This document shows positions 9,611-18,612 of a stretch of 64,000 nucleotides of DNA, piece by piece (the stretch's first letter is position 1; the number at the start of each line of letters is the position of its first letter). Both the position numbers and the translations under genes were made by a program. The notes under the pieces were generated by a model, which did no database searches, was not told where the DNA came from, and saw nothing but the letters and a program-made list of their open reading frames with translations. Source of the stretch: Saprospiraceae bacterium. GTDB lineage: Bacteria; Bacteroidota; Bacteroidia; Chitinophagales; Saprospiraceae. The stretch is from the NCBI GenBank assembly GCA_029262995.1, contig JAJCYH010000032.1, positions 1 to 64,000 on the forward strand. The letters run 5' to 3'.

Positions 9611-9950
9611 TTATTGCTATTAAAATTACCTTGTTACGTAAAGCCTCCACTTTTGTACTTGAATATATTTAAATATAAATTAGCTTATTAACTTCGAATC
9701 AATCTGTTATTATTAACACAATAACACACTAAAATAGATAATTGATAGAAATGATTTAACGCAATAATTATATATCTAAATATTCAAGACTTTCTTTACA
9801 ATGGTTGACAAAACACCAATTTTAAGTTATAATAATCTTTTTATGTAAAATGGTTGTCAATTATTCTATAAAATAAGAAATACTGATGTTATGGCTTTAT
9901 CTTATTGTTAGAGATCATGAGTATTTGATCTCAAAATTATTAAAGGTCAA
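9611..9950. other. AT-rich intergenic stretch without recognised genes
   Basis: About 340 bases between the permease gene and the tandem repeat. All frames are interrupted and no RNA gene or hairpin terminator is evident. It probably contains the promoter of the small secreted protein that follows. Confidence 0.5.
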
Positions 9951-9993
9951 AAAGTTAAAGTCATAAAAAAAGTTAAAGTCATAAAAAAAGTTA
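9951..9993 (+). repeat. 18-bp tandem repeat, 2.4 copies
   Basis: The unit AAAGTTAAAGTCATAAAA occurs at 9951-9968 and 9969-9986, followed by a partial copy AAAGTTA. The copies are identical. The period is a multiple of three and, in the frame of the next gene, each unit reads KVKVIK, so the repeat builds the positively charged start of a signal peptide. Confidence 0.9.
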
Positions 9994-10013
9994 GCTTAAT
10001 AGCAATTGTTATA

Positions 10014-10409
10014 TTGACATGTATGTCATACTCATTCGTATCGACGAATCCACTTAATAATATTGAAGCTTGCTGTCCTATTATGTATGAAACTGAGGCT
10101 GTAGCATTAAATTATAACATTGAACAGTATTCAAAACATTTTACTCCTAGTTACTTTAATGATGCAACAAACTCATTTCACTTTGAAGCAAATTCAGATG
10201 TGAAATTCATCCAGCTTTTTAATAAATTAAACGAATTACAATTTAATCTACCAATTACATCAAATAAAATCAGATTGAATAAAAACCTATTCAATCCTGG
10301 TGAGAATAGATTATCCTTTGTGTTTAATAATAATGAATCATTAGACATATACGTTACAATTAAAAATGATTTTGAATCCTTAGATAAAGAATTACCTACA
10401 ATAGATTAA
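10014..10409 (+). CDS. Small hypothetical secreted protein
   Basis: I do not recognise this family. The first available start in frame is TTG at 10014, but the frame is open upstream to 9921 and reads KVKVIKKVSLIAIVILTCMS, an evident signal peptide whose charged region lies in the 18-bp repeat. The secreted protein therefore must begin earlier, yet no ATG, GTG or TTG is available in that frame. A rare ATT start (9936 or 9939) or a small frameshift after the ATG at 9917 would explain this. The mature part, about 115 residues, is Asn-rich and ends in probable beta-strands (NRLSFVFNNNESLDIYVTIK). It lies between the permease gene and mobile-element debris. Confidence 0.5.
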   Translation: MTCMSYSFVSTNPLNNIEACCPIMYETEAVALNYNIEQYSKHFTPSYFNDATNSFHFEANSDVKFIQLFNKLNELQFNLPITSNKIRLNKNLFNPGENRLSFVFNNNESLDIYVTIKNDFESLDKELPTID

Positions 10410-10467
10410 AGGTCTTGTCTTAGCCCTGTAAAAGATCGGACAAAAATTACAATAAAAACTGTAAGTT

Positions 10468-10575
10468 ATGGATTATCAAAAATTCAAACAAGATTTTCTT
10501 TCATCAGGACTAAACCAATCCAATTATGGTGTGCAGATAGGGATGAGTGCTTCGTTGGTTTGCGATTGTATTTGA
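10468..10575 (+). pseudogene. Remnant of an insertion-sequence accessory ORF (IS66 TnpA-like)
   Basis: A 35-codon open stretch starts MDYQKFKQDFLSSGLNQSNY and continues GVQIGMSASLV before a stop. The pattern of a short helix, then SGL-x-Q-x-x-Y, then G(I/M)S, is that of the small helix-turn-helix proteins that open IS66-type elements, which normally exceed 90 residues. The downstream bases read on in another frame (YLSQADQ), pointing to a frameshift. I see no partner transposase, so this is a decayed fragment. From 10576 to 10828 nothing else is recognisable. Confidence 0.45.
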
Positions 10576-10828
10576 GTCAAGCAGATCAATGAAACAATCT
10601 TCTACGACCGAAGGGAGTAGGCAATCATTTACATTTATTTATCTCCATAATGTGAGTAAGCACTTACAACTATTACGGTTACTATTTAATCTTGGTTTTC
10701 ATAAACCAATCGATGTTTATGATTCTGTCTAAATTCTCTACTGCTTATTACTAACATATTTAAATTATTTAAGTGTACCGTATTGGTACAACAATGTAAA
10801 CATACATATAGATTCAGTATTGAGCAAT

Positions 10829-11110
10829 TCATTGTCTTGGATGTAACTTTTCAATATTACTTTTCAACTCTTCCAATCCACTTCTTTTATATGCTTCTTT
10901 ACTGCCTGCCATTCGATGGCCAGCGCACTCTTGGACTATTCTCAAGTCATTATTTTACTTGAGTAAATGTGCTATTGGTGATTGTCTGATTTTCATTGGT
11001 GTATAGATTTCGTTCGGTTCTCTATCTTTAGATATCATTCGATTTAGATAACTTTCCCACAGCTTCAAGCCATTCTCATTTAGTATAAAATAGTCTTGTC
11101 GTTTCCTTGA
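10829..11110 (-). pseudogene. C-terminal remnant of a tyrosine recombinase
   Basis: Two minus-strand frames give pieces of one protein. The upstream piece reads RQDYFILNENGLKLWESYL and ends IRQSPIAHLLK; the downstream piece reads NDLRIVQECAGHRMAGSKEA and ends ELKSNIEKLHPRQ. The order, with NDLRxVQ followed by the GH motif and a final ELKxxIEKxHP, is typical of tyrosine recombinases. A frameshift separates the two pieces and most of the catalytic middle is deleted. The Tyr in AYKRSGL may be the old nucleophile. It abuts the broken transposase upstream. Confidence 0.65.
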
Positions 11111-11134
11111 TTTCTACCTTCTCCAAAGTTGTTT

Positions 11135-11566
11135 TCTATGTTTCTTGATGTAGTGGAACCTCCATAATGAATACATACTCTTTGTATTTGTGGAGCTGAA
11201 ATATCAAGATGTAGTAATTCCTGGAATGTTTCGCTTGCCCCTTGGAAAACCATCGATTGTCCTAATAAGCACATCAATCCATGCATCCGTTCGCTAATTC
11301 CAACTTGTGTAGTGCCTTTGCATAAAATATGATCTTTTTTCAAGGTCACTTTACCCAAACTGGTCAAGATTTTTTTTTGAGTTTCGACTTTTTAGAATCT
11401 TACCTGAAGATTTGAGCATTGTCGCTCTTGCAAACTCCATGGCTATTCGAAGAAGTCGTTCTTCGTATTCAACAGGACATGTAATTTCAGATTCTGATTC
11501 AACAAATTGTGTTAATTCTTCTCGTACTGTTTCAAGGATGGACTCAACTTTTTGTTTCGTTTCCAT
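11135..11566 (-). pseudogene. Broken ISKra4-family transposase
   Basis: The N-terminal part (METKQKVESILETVREELTQ) runs to about 11360. There a frameshift in a T-rich tract moves the reading to a second frame, which continues with LGKVTLKKDHILCKG, then ISERMHGLMCLLGQSMVFQ and ELLHLDISAPQIQRV. The helical N terminus, the GKV segment before a zinc-like region, and the pattern ER-x-x-x-L-x-x-L-LG with F-x-x-A-x-E are those of ISKra4 transposases. The catalytic DDE part is absent, so the element is dead. It has been joined to the recombinase remnant downstream. Confidence 0.6.
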
Positions 11567-11759
11567 CTTTTGTTTGTTTTGGATACAACTATGTTAATTT
11601 ATTTGTGCAATTTGTTATACACACAGCCTCCATTGACAGATTGAGCTTTAAATTTAATATTGTATCATTGAGCGATGTGAAAAAGGGCAGTTGGATTGAT
11701 ATTTGCGATATAATTATGTTTGGAGGGTTTGATTCTTTTCAAATCAAAAAAGAGCTTTT

Positions 11760-12716
11760 ATGGTATTCTATTATACGTTTGAAGGAAAGGTAGTGACCAA
11801 AGTAGATTCTTTGGAAGAATCGACATGGATACATCTTTGTCCTCCCTTTGAAGATAAGGAAATAGGCTTATATGCCAAAGCTTTAGATATCCCGGTAGAT
11901 TTTATTACCGATTCGCTGGATATAGATGAAAGATCTAGATATGAAGTTGAAGACGATGCGCGATTGATCTTAATTAATACGCCAATTATTAATCAAAGCT
12001 TAAAGGAGGGTGAGGCGATTTATGTTACCGTACCAATTGGTATTGTTACAGTAGATGATAAAATCATAACGATTACACCAAGTGATAATCCTATTATCGA
12101 TAAGATTGCTGAAAATAAAATTAAGCATTTTAATCCTGCAGATCAGTCCCTTTTTGTATTGCATTTGTTTGAGCAAAATGTATATGGCTATTTGGCCTGT
12201 CTAAAAAAATTAAACCTTAAAAGAAATTTAATAGAACAAGAGCTTTATAACTCAAGTAGAAATGAAGAGTTACGACAACTTCTTAAAATAGAAAAGAGTC
12301 TTGTCTATTTTGTTAATTCGCTTAGCGCAAATGAGCTTTTGATGCTAAAAATGAAACGTACTGACTTTCTTAAGGTACGGGACAAGGATCCACATGAAGA
12401 TTTATTTGAGGATATTATTATTGACAACGGTCAGGCTTTGGAAATGTCAAATGTATATACCAACATTCTGAGTGGAACAATGGAAGCCTATGCTTCCATT
12501 GTCTCTAATAATCTAAATACGTTTATACATAGATTAACTGTCATAACCATCATTTTAATGGTGCCAACTCTGGTGGCTAGTTTTTATGGTATGAACCTTG
12601 ACCATATACCTTTCAGCACCAGTAAATTTACTTTTTACGGGCTGATTCTTGCCTCCATATTTTTAGGTTTCCTTCTTATAATCTTCCTTGGTCGAAATGC
12701 CAACTATAAGCGTTAA
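11760..12716 (+). CDS. corA: CorA-family magnesium/cobalt transporter
   Basis: Protein of 318 residues: a cytoplasmic alpha/beta funnel domain (about 1-240), the long stalk helix, then two C-terminal membrane helices (about 256-280 and 290-312). The first ends in the diagnostic selectivity motif YGMN (ASFYGMNLDHIP). These pentameric channels import Mg2+. The lysine-rich C-terminal end (RNANYKR) is normal for the family. Start ATG 11760. It stands alone, with mobile-element debris before it and the ribonucleotide reductase operon after it. Confidence 0.92.
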   Translation: MVFYYTFEGKVVTKVDSLEESTWIHLCPPFEDKEIGLYAKALDIPVDFITDSLDIDERSRYEVEDDARLILINTPIINQSLKEGEAIYVTVPIGIVTVDDKIITITPSDNPIIDKIAENKIKHFNPADQSLFVLHLFEQNVYGYLACLKKLNLKRNLIEQELYNSSRNEELRQLLKIEKSLVYFVNSLSANELLMLKMKRTDFLKVRDKDPHEDLFEDIIIDNGQALEMSNVYTNILSGTMEAYASIVSNNLNTFIHRLTVITIILMVPTLVASFYGMNLDHIPFSTSKFTFYGLILASIFLGFLLIIFLGRNANYKR

Positions 12717-12754
12717 AAACGTATAAGCAATTTTTATTATATGAATGTGATAAG

Positions 12755-12774
12755 TTATCAACACCTGTGGATAA
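12755..12774 (+). promoter_or_regulatory. Inverted pair of DnaA boxes upstream of nrdB
   Basis: TTATCAACA (12755-12763, one mismatch to the TTATCCACA consensus) faces TGTGGATAA (12766-12774, perfect reverse match) with two bases between. The flanks extend the dyad (AGTTATC...GATAACT). It lies about 250 bp before nrdB. In Escherichia coli DnaA is known to bind the nrdAB promoter, so cell-cycle control is a reasonable inference. Confidence 0.6.
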
Positions 12775-12901
12775 CTCAAGAGACATATTACAAAAATTTC
12801 TTATTTAATTTGCATAGTGATTTGGACAAGAGAGTCTGCGAACTGAGTAAAGAGTGATTTTGACCTAGATATTATTAATCCCTTTATTTTGAGGATTTTA
12901 T

Positions 12902-12938
12902 ATATTACTAAAATTTCGAATATGTATTTTAGTAATAT
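12902..12938. promoter_or_regulatory. Perfect 13-bp inverted repeat in the nrdB leader region
   Basis: ATATTACTAAAAT (12902-12914) and ATTTTAGTAATAT (12926-12938) are perfect reverse complements with an 11-base spacer, followed by a run of T. It lies about 86 bp before nrdB. It could be an operator for a dimeric repressor, or an attenuator-like weak terminator. It does not match the known NrdR box. Confidence 0.5.
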
Positions 12939-13024
12939 TTTTTTCGCAGATTTTTTATATTAATCTTTTTCATATATATAATTTTTTATAATTTGTTTGC
13001 GCAACCAATTAACTAACAGAAAGT

Positions 13025-14002
13025 ATGTCACAGAAAGTAGAGCCTTTATTAAAAGAAAACCCAAACAGATTTGTATTGTTCCCAATTGAACATGATGATA
13101 TTTGGTCATTTTATAAGAAATCCGAAGCGAGTTTCTGGACCGCAGAAGAAATAGATTTGCATCAAGATGTTTCAGACTGGGAAAACAGATTGAATGACGA
13201 TGAAAAACATTTCATTAAACACGTTCTGGCTTTCTTCGCGGCAAGTGATGGAATCGTAAATGAAAACCTTGCAGATAACATGGTTAGTGAAGTGCAATAC
13301 ACAGAAGCTAAGTTTTTCTACGGATTCCAAATCATGATGGAAAACATTCACTCCGAAACCTATTCTCTTCTGATTGATACCTATATTAAAGATGCTGTTG
13401 AAAAGGATTACCTCTTGAACGCCATAGATAATATGGAATGCGTTAAGAAAAAGGCGGATTGGGCATTACGATGGATAGATGATGCAACTTTTGCTGAAAG
13501 ACTTATTGCCTTTGCAGCTGTCGAAGGAATATTTTTCTCAGGATCATTTTGTTCGATTTTCTGGCTGAAGAAAAGAGGACTTATGCCTGGACTTTCTTTT
13601 TCAAATGAATTGATTTCAAGAGATGAAGGAATGCATTGCGATTTTGCATGCTTGCTTTATAATAATCACATTCAAAATAAATTGACAAAAGAAACCATTC
13701 AAACAATCATCTGTGATGCCGTTGAAATTGAAAAGGAGTTCGTTTCTGACGCCATCCCTGTACGATTAATTGGAATGAACTCAGATTCTATGTGTCAGTA
13801 TATTGAATTTGTCGCTGATCGATTATTGGTTGATTTAGGCAACGACAAAGTCTACAATTCTGAAAATCCCTTCCCTTGGATGGATTTGATTTCATTACAA
13901 GGCAAAACCAACTTTTTTGAAAAAAGAGTCGGTGATTACCAAAAAGCCGGCGTTATGGCTGAAAAGGATAAACAAATCTTCTCTCTGGATGAAGATTTCT
14001 AG
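13025..14002 (+). CDS. nrdB: Ribonucleoside-diphosphate reductase, class Ia beta subunit
   Basis: R2 protein of 325 residues that builds the di-iron tyrosyl radical for deoxyribonucleotide synthesis. The metal ligands are readable: Asp75 (ASDGIVNE), Glu106 and His109 in [11 protein letters not shown], then the second set around EGIFF and [10 protein letters not shown]. The radical Tyr is Tyr113, spaced as in E. coli (E-x2-H-x3-Y). The C-terminal tail ends [11 protein letters not shown] and should dock on the alpha subunit. nrdA follows after about 100 bp. The DnaA boxes and the inverted repeat lie upstream. Confidence 0.96.
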   Translation: MSQKVEPLLKENPNRFVLFPIEHDDIWSFYKKSEASFWTAEEIDLHQDVSDWENRLNDDEKHFIKHVLAFFAASDGIVNENLADNMVSEVQYTEAKFFYGFQIMMENIHSETYSLLIDTYIKDAVEKDYLLNAIDNMECVKKKADWALRWIDDATFAERLIAFAAVEGIFFSGSFCSIFWLKKRGLMPGLSFSNELISRDEGMHCDFACLLYNNHIQNKLTKETIQTIICDAVEIEKEFVSDAIPVRLIGMNSDSMCQYIEFVADRLLVDLGNDKVYNSENPFPWMDLISLQGKTNFFEKRVGDYQKAGVMAEKDKQIFSLDEDF

Positions 14003-14104
14003 TTAGTTGATGTCTTTTATTTAATTGGTCTTATAATAAGAACTACATCATACTAAAACCAACACTGAGGTATTTATTAACCTCTTTTAACATGTAATGA
14101 GAAT

Positions 14105-16489
14105 ATGGAAGTTATTAAAAGAAACGGAAAGCGTGAAGGTGTAAGTTTTGATAAAATCACCGCTCGCGTTAAAAAGATGTGCTATGGCCTGGATCCACAA
14201 TACATTGATCACATAGAAATCTCTAAAAGAGTAATTCAAGGACTCTATGATGGCGTGTCAACTTCAGATCTAGATAATCTAGCTGCTGAAACCGCAGCAT
14301 CATTAGCAACGGAGCACCCGGATTATGCCAAGTTGGCGGCTCGTATTGCAGTATCTAACCTGCATAAGAATACAAAAAAGTCATTTGCAAAAACCATGAG
14401 AGATCTATATGATTATATAGATCCCAAAACGGGAGATAAAGCAGGACTCATTGCAGATAAGTATATCAAGATCATTGAAAAAAATGCATCTATCATAGAT
14501 TCTGCTATCATATATGACAGAGACTATAGCTTTGATTATTTTGGATTTAAAACCCTTGAGCGATCCTACTTATTGAGAATGAACGGTCAAGTCGTGGAAC
14601 GCCCTCAACATCTATTGATGAGAGCATCGATTGGTATTCATGGCGAAGATATTGATGCTGCTATAGAAACCTACAATCTAATGTCTGAAAAATGGTTTAT
14701 TCACGCAACGCCAACATTGTTCAATGCTGCAACACCGAAGCCTCAGCTTTCATCTTGCTTCTTATTGACAATGACAGACGATAGTATTAGTGGAATTTTT
14801 GAAACTTTAAGCCGATGTGCTAAAATTTCACAATCCGCTGGTGGTATCGGTTTGAGTATCCATAACATAAGGGCACAAGGAAGTTATATTAAAGGAACCG
14901 GTGGAACTTCTAACGGGATCATTCCGATGCTTCGTGTTTATAATGACACGGCAAGGTATGTTGACCAAGGCGGAGGTAAGCGAAAAGGTGCTTTTGCTGT
15001 ATACCTTGAACCATGGCATGCTGATATCAACGACTTTCTTGATCTTAAAAAGAACCACGGAAAAGAAGAAAATAGAGCACGTGACCTGTTCTATGCCATG
15101 TGGATATCTGATCTCTTTATGGAAAGAGTCGAAACCGATTCTGAATGGTCCCTTTTCTGTCCCAATGAAGCACCAGGTCTTTGTGATACCTATGGCGAAG
15201 AATTTAAACAACTGTATAATAAGTACGAAGAAGCGGGAATAGCAAGAAAAACAATTAAAGCCAGAGATCTTTGGGCTTCAATAATGGAATCTCAAATTGA
15301 AACTGGAACACCATATATTCTATACAAAGATGCAGCTAATGAGAAATCTAATCAGAAAAATCTAGGTACCATTAGATCTAGTAATCTTTGTACTGAAATA
15401 TTGGAATATACTTCTCCAGATGAAGTTGCAGTATGTAACCTCGCATCCATTTCGCTAGGAAAATTTGTAAACACCGAAACCGCAACATATGATTTTGAGC
15501 AGCTTTACAATGTTACCAGAATTGTAACAAGAAACCTAAACAAAGTCATAGATGTAAATTACTATCCAGTAATTGAAGCAGAGAATTCCAATATGCGCCA
15601 CAGACCAATTGGAATCGGCGTTCAAGGCCTAGCAGATGCCTTTATCGGTATGCGGATGCCTTTTGATAGCGATGAAGCTATACAACTGAATAAAGATATC
15701 TTTGAGACCATCTACTTTGCTTCGTTGACAGAATCAAATATTATAGCAAGTAAAGAAGGTCCCTACAAAACATTTGAAGGAAGCCCTGCAAGCAAAGGCA
15801 TATTGCAGTATGATATGTGGAACGTGAAACCATCAGACAGATGGGATTGGGCAGATCTCAAATCTAAAATCAAGGAGACTGGTCTTAGAAATAGCCTCTT
15901 GGTTGCTCCAATGCCAACTGCATCTACCTCACAGATTTTAGGAAACAACGAGTGCTTTGAACCTTATACATCCAATATATATAGTAGACGTACGCTATCT
16001 GGTGAATATGTGGTGGTTAACAAGCACTTACTGAAAGACCTTATAGATAGAGGCTTGTGGAATCATGAAATGAAAGAAAGGTTAATGGCTGCTAATGGTA
16101 GCGTTCAGGATATCGAAAACATACCACAGGACATTAAAGATCTTTATAAAACGGTCTGGGAAATCAAACAAAAAATACTAATTGATATGGCAGCAGACAG
16201 AGGCGCATATATCTGTCAGAGCCAAAGCCTTAATCTTTTTGTTGAAAATCCAAGTCTTGCTAAATTGACTTCAATGCATTTTTACGGTTGGAAAAAAGGA
16301 TTAAAAACAGGCATGTATTACCTAAGATCAAAAGCAGCCGTAGATCCGATTAAATTTTCATTGAGTGCCGATTACAAGAAAAAATATGGCGATCAAGAGG
16401 AAGTTATGAATCTTGAAGAAGAAATTGTTGAAGTTGAAGAAGGTGCTGCTTGTAACATGGACGATGGCTGCCTGATGTGTGGCAGTTAA
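14105..16489 (+). CDS. nrdA: Ribonucleoside-diphosphate reductase, class Ia alpha subunit
   Basis: R1 protein of 794 residues. An ATP-cone regulatory domain opens the protein ([18 protein letters not shown]). The barrel carries the cysteine in SSCFLLTM (about 218), SNLCTEI (about 428-434), the catalytic-loop Cys in [11 protein letters not shown], the [17 protein letters not shown] segment and MPTASTSQI. The C-terminal redox tail ends [10 protein letters not shown], the Cys pair that shuttles electrons from thioredoxin. Together with NrdB it reduces NDPs to dNDPs. A strong hairpin terminator follows 30 bp after the stop. Confidence 0.97.
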   Translation: MEVIKRNGKREGVSFDKITARVKKMCYGLDPQYIDHIEISKRVIQGLYDGVSTSDLDNLAAETAASLATEHPDYAKLAARIAVSNLHKNTKKSFAKTMRDLYDYIDPKTGDKAGLIADKYIKIIEKNASIIDSAIIYDRDYSFDYFGFKTLERSYLLRMNGQVVERPQHLLMRASIGIHGEDIDAAIETYNLMSEKWFIHATPTLFNAATPKPQLSSCFLLTMTDDSISGIFETLSRCAKISQSAGGIGLSIHNIRAQGSYIKGTGGTSNGIIPMLRVYNDTARYVDQGGGKRKGAFAVYLEPWHADINDFLDLKKNHGKEENRARDLFYAMWISDLFMERVETDSEWSLFCPNEAPGLCDTYGEEFKQLYNKYEEAGIARKTIKARDLWASIMESQIETGTPYILYKDAANEKSNQKNLGTIRSSNLCTEILEYTSPDEVAVCNLASISLGKFVNTETATYDFEQLYNVTRIVTRNLNKVIDVNYYPVIEAENSNMRHRPIGIGVQGLADAFIGMRMPFDSDEAIQLNKDIFETIYFASLTESNIIASKEGPYKTFEGSPASKGILQYDMWNVKPSDRWDWADLKSKIKETGLRNSLLVAPMPTASTSQILGNNECFEPYTSNIYSRRTLSGEYVVVNKHLLKDLIDRGLWNHEMKERLMAANGSVQDIENIPQDIKDLYKTVWEIKQKILIDMAADRGAYICQSQSLNLFVENPSLAKLTSMHFYGWKKGLKTGMYYLRSKAAVDPIKFSLSADYKKKYGDQEEVMNLEEEIVEVEEGAACNMDDGCLMCGS

Positions 16490-16497
16490 TTCATAAG

Positions 16498-16581
16498 CAA
16501 TTTTTAAAATCTAAATCCAAGCCGGTTCTATTATTAGAGCCGGCTTTTTTAGTATTAACTGTGATTTTTTGACAACTGCTT
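16498..16581. repeat. 84-bp direct repeat, left copy
   Basis: This segment matches 26784-26867 over 84 aligned bases without gaps and with about 7 mismatches. It contains the nrdA terminator and the last codons of the broken RhuM gene. The two copies bound the 10.2-kb accessory island, so they probably arose at its insertion or are recombination points for its loss. Confidence 0.85.
16519..16550 (+). terminator. Rho-independent terminator of nrdBA
   Basis: Stem AAGCCGGTTCT / AGAGCCGGCTT (11 bp with one G-U) with a 6-base ATTATT loop, followed by a T run. It lies 30 bp past the nrdA stop. Confidence 0.9.
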
Positions 16582-16937
16582 GAGAAAAGTTGCCAATTTT
16601 CTGAACTCAGTACCTACTTGAGATTTAACACGATATCCGACAGAAATAATAGTATCTAAATTATAAATGGAGACTTTTCTTGGGACTTCTCGTTCCCTTC
16701 TTTTTGAATCTGGCGGAATTCCCGCCAAGTTGATTCTTTGTCAAGTTCACCTTCTTCATAGATGTTCTTAATATGCTCTCCAATTGTTCTTCTCGCTTTA
16801 CCGAACAACTCCATTATTTGTTGTTCGGTCGCCCAAACTGTATTCTGTTCACCATCAAGTACTACCTGAAATTCAGTCTGACCATCTTTAGGTTTAAAGA
16901 CAACAACTTCGCTATTTTTTATTTCACGTAGATTCAT
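16555..16937 (-). pseudogene. Frameshifted RhuM-family (virulence protein) gene
   Basis: The first part (16656-16937) reads MNLREIKNSEVVVFKPKDGQ, then VWATEQQIMELFGKARRTIG and EHIKNIYEEGELDKESTWRE, which is the conserved start of RhuM proteins. After EKSQEKSP a one-base shift moves the reading into a second frame, which continues IYNLDTIISVGYRVKSQVG and ends LKQLSKNHS. Full-length RhuM proteins are about 300 residues, so this copy is both frameshifted and cut short. Its last codons fall inside the 84-bp direct repeat, so the gene was truncated at the island border. Confidence 0.75.
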
Positions 16938-17071
16938 ATTTCAAATGTAGGTTCATTCAAATTATGCCCAACGTTAATGCTACGCAGTGTTACATCTAAT
17001 GCAGGGAAATACGACAATAAAATTTATCTGGTCAAATAGAATAAAATGAAAATCTCCAATACCGGCTTAGC

Positions 17072-17365
17072 ATATCAAAGAAAAGTTGGAAGAAACTAAA
17101 AGAAAAGATCAAAACGCTCACAAAGAAGTCGAGTCCAGTTCCATTTGAGGAACAGATTCAAAGATTGAATTGGTTGATGTGGGGATGGGTAAATTACTAC
17201 AAGCACGGTACAGGATACGAGAAATTCAAGTATCTGGACAGCTGGGTACGATGTCGCTTGCGATATTGTATTTGGAAAGCTTGGAAGAACCCCAAACGAC
17301 GCTACCGAGCCTTTAGACAATTGGGGTTGAATCACGCCAAAGCAAGGCAGTTTTGCTACTCTTGA
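17072..17365 (+). pseudogene. C-terminal fragment of a group II intron reverse transcriptase/maturase (LtrA-like)
   Basis: The open frame reads SKKSWKKLKEKIKTLTKK, then EEQIQRLNWLMWGWVNYYKH, LDSWVRCRLRYCIWKAWKNP and RRYRAFRQLGLNH. This is the maturase domain X and thumb end of group II intron proteins (typical pattern: RGW-x-NY, LD-x-W-x-R-RLR, W-x-x-WK-x-P). The reverse transcriptase core is missing. After the stop, bases 17366-17392 (GGAGGATGACTCTACTCGAT) look like the intron 3' end, since group II introns commonly end CTACTCGAY. It is therefore the tail of an inserted intron that lost its 5' part. Confidence 0.8.
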
Positions 17366-17399
17366 TTAGGAGGATGACTCTACTCGATTATTGCAAGGT

Positions 17400-17816
17400 T
17401 TATTCATTTTCTATTTTAATCAAGAATTCGATTGGCGTCATAATTGGTAGCTGACTATGTTTGAAATCTTTAATATTCCTAGTTACAAAAATTTTTATAT
17501 TAGAATTCGTTGCGCAAGCGTTTTGAACTGAATCTTCAAAGTCTTTGAATTTGGATTTAATAGCTTCAAGAATTTCGTTTTCTCCAACAGTCAATATTTT
17601 AATAAAACTGGTCAATTTGTCCAATTTGATTCTTGCCTGTTTTGAGTTTTCTGTTTTGCTTATGAAATAATGAATATTGGCAGCGATTAATGACGAAGTG
17701 TAAAGTTCAATTTCATTTTTTATTCCTAGATCTATGATTATTTTTATTTCATTCAAAAATGGTTCTCGAGCTGTTAAATAATCTAGTAGTACATCTGAAT
17801 CTAGAAATATTTTCAT
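17400..17816 (-). CDS. PIN-domain toxin (VapC-like)
   Basis: PIN nuclease-like protein of 138 residues. Acidic residues of the fold are at Asp6 (KIFLDSDVLLDY), in the middle (FKDFEDSVQNACA) and near the end (VTRNIKDFKHS), so the metal site looks complete. Such toxins cleave tRNA or rRNA when the antitoxin is lost. The start ATG overlaps the end of the antitoxin gene by 4 bp (ATGA), a translationally coupled pair. It is encoded minus-strand between the intron tail and the ORF-less intron element. Confidence 0.85.
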   Translation of the reverse strand: MKIFLDSDVLLDYLTAREPFLNEIKIIIDLGIKNEIELYTSSLIAANIHYFISKTENSKQARIKLDKLTSFIKILTVGENEILEAIKSKFKDFEDSVQNACATNSNIKIFVTRNIKDFKHSQLPIMTPIEFLIKIENE

Positions 17817-18070
17817 CGTTTCATATATTTTTCGATTAGCGCTTCGCCTAATATTTCATCATATGATTTGTCCTTTGGTATTTTAACTGAACCACAAAGT
17901 TCTTCAACTAATGGATGTAGTTCAGTCTTCTTGATTCGTTGTTTGTGTTTAGCAATTGATTTTAGATATTCTTCAACTATGTTTGATAGACTTCTACCTT
18001 GTTTCTTAGCGTATTTTTTTGCGCTTTCTACAACTTGTTCTTCAATTGAAAGTGTGAGCTTCGTGTTCAT
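17813..18070 (-). CDS. Antitoxin of the PIN module (ribbon-helix-helix, DUF6364-like)
   Basis: Protein of 85 residues starting MNTKLTLSIEEQVVESAKKY, then a helix with GRSLSNIVEEYLKSI. A beta strand followed by two helices is the ribbon-helix-helix DNA-binding fold. The C-terminal half (EELCGSVKIPKD) is the usual toxin-binding tail. It is the first gene of the operon and probably represses its own promoter at about 18071-18120. Confidence 0.85.
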   Translation of the reverse strand: MNTKLTLSIEEQVVESAKKYAKKQGRSLSNIVEEYLKSIAKHKQRIKKTELHPLVEELCGSVKIPKDKSYDEILGEALIEKYMKR

Positions 18071-18146
18071 ACGTATCTATTTATAATTTAAATATACGTA
18101 TATGAATTTTAATAGTCAATTATTTTTAACTTGGCTATAGCGTTTC

Positions 18147-18203
18147 GCATAGATGGCGTGTGGGCGCATAGCCCACATGAACATATTATGCATTGTGTGT
18201 GCC
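18147..18203. repeat. Palindromic border element
   Basis: A perfect hairpin TGTGGGC-GCATA-GCCCACA (18159-18177) lies inside outer arms GCATA (18147-18151) and TATGC (18188-18192) and is followed by ATTGTGTGTGCC. The TTGTGTGT end recurs at about 22399 and 25989, and GGCGTGT occurs inside the element at 25873, so these appear to belong to one loose repeat family at cassette borders. Confidence 0.5.
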
Positions 18204-18612
18204 TTGAATGGCTACTAGCTCATTCTTTGTAAAAGTAAAAAGAATAGATATTACTAATCAGGTGAAAGTCCTGATTATGCAGGATTCAAGCGGAAAAAAA
18301 AAGATGCATCAATGCTAAGACCATATGATGAAGAAGCTAGGCATATAGCAAGCCGCAAGTGTTTCGTGGGTGACAGAGGCTAAACTCCAAATGCGAGGCT
18401 ATCAATCCTTCAGTAGTTATTATCACAAGGTAAGAAGTAAATGATATAGTTGTTTTACGAACCGCCGTAGCGCCTATGCTGAAGCTTCGGCGTAAGCATA
18501 TACAGCCTGTCCCGCTGAGCGGGAAGGTCCGTCACGTACGGTGGTCATACCTTTCGGCAGATAAATGTGAGAGGGCTGAGGCAGTTAACATTGACTACCT
18601 CACTTTACTTGA
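18195..18612 (+). mobile_element. ORF-less group II intron-derived RNA element, copy A
   Basis: The sequence starts GTGTGTGCC, like a group II 5' end (GUGYG). It continues AGGTGAAAGTCCTGATTATG, the conserved early domain I segment. Near its end it has GAACCGCCGTA (18458-18468) and CACGTACGGTGGT, the two sides of the intron segment preceding GTGAGAGG, then a domain VI-like hairpin (GAGGCAG...CTACCTC) and the terminal CTTTACTTGATT. No maturase frame is present. Extra hairpins (TATGCT...AGCATA, CCCGCTGAGCGGG) sit between the two sides. The exact 5' border is uncertain. Confidence 0.65.

Noticed and set aside
9951-9993. CRISPR array
   Set aside because: The 18-bp units are directly adjacent with no spacers, and no cas gene is present.
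12902-12938. NrdR box
   Set aside because: The sequence does not match the paired ACAC-A/T-ATAT-type boxes; only an unassigned inverted repeat can be claimed.
17072-17365. Retron or diversity-generating reverse transcriptase
   Set aside because: Only domain X/thumb residues typical of group II maturases are present, without an RT core, msr/msd or template/variable repeats.
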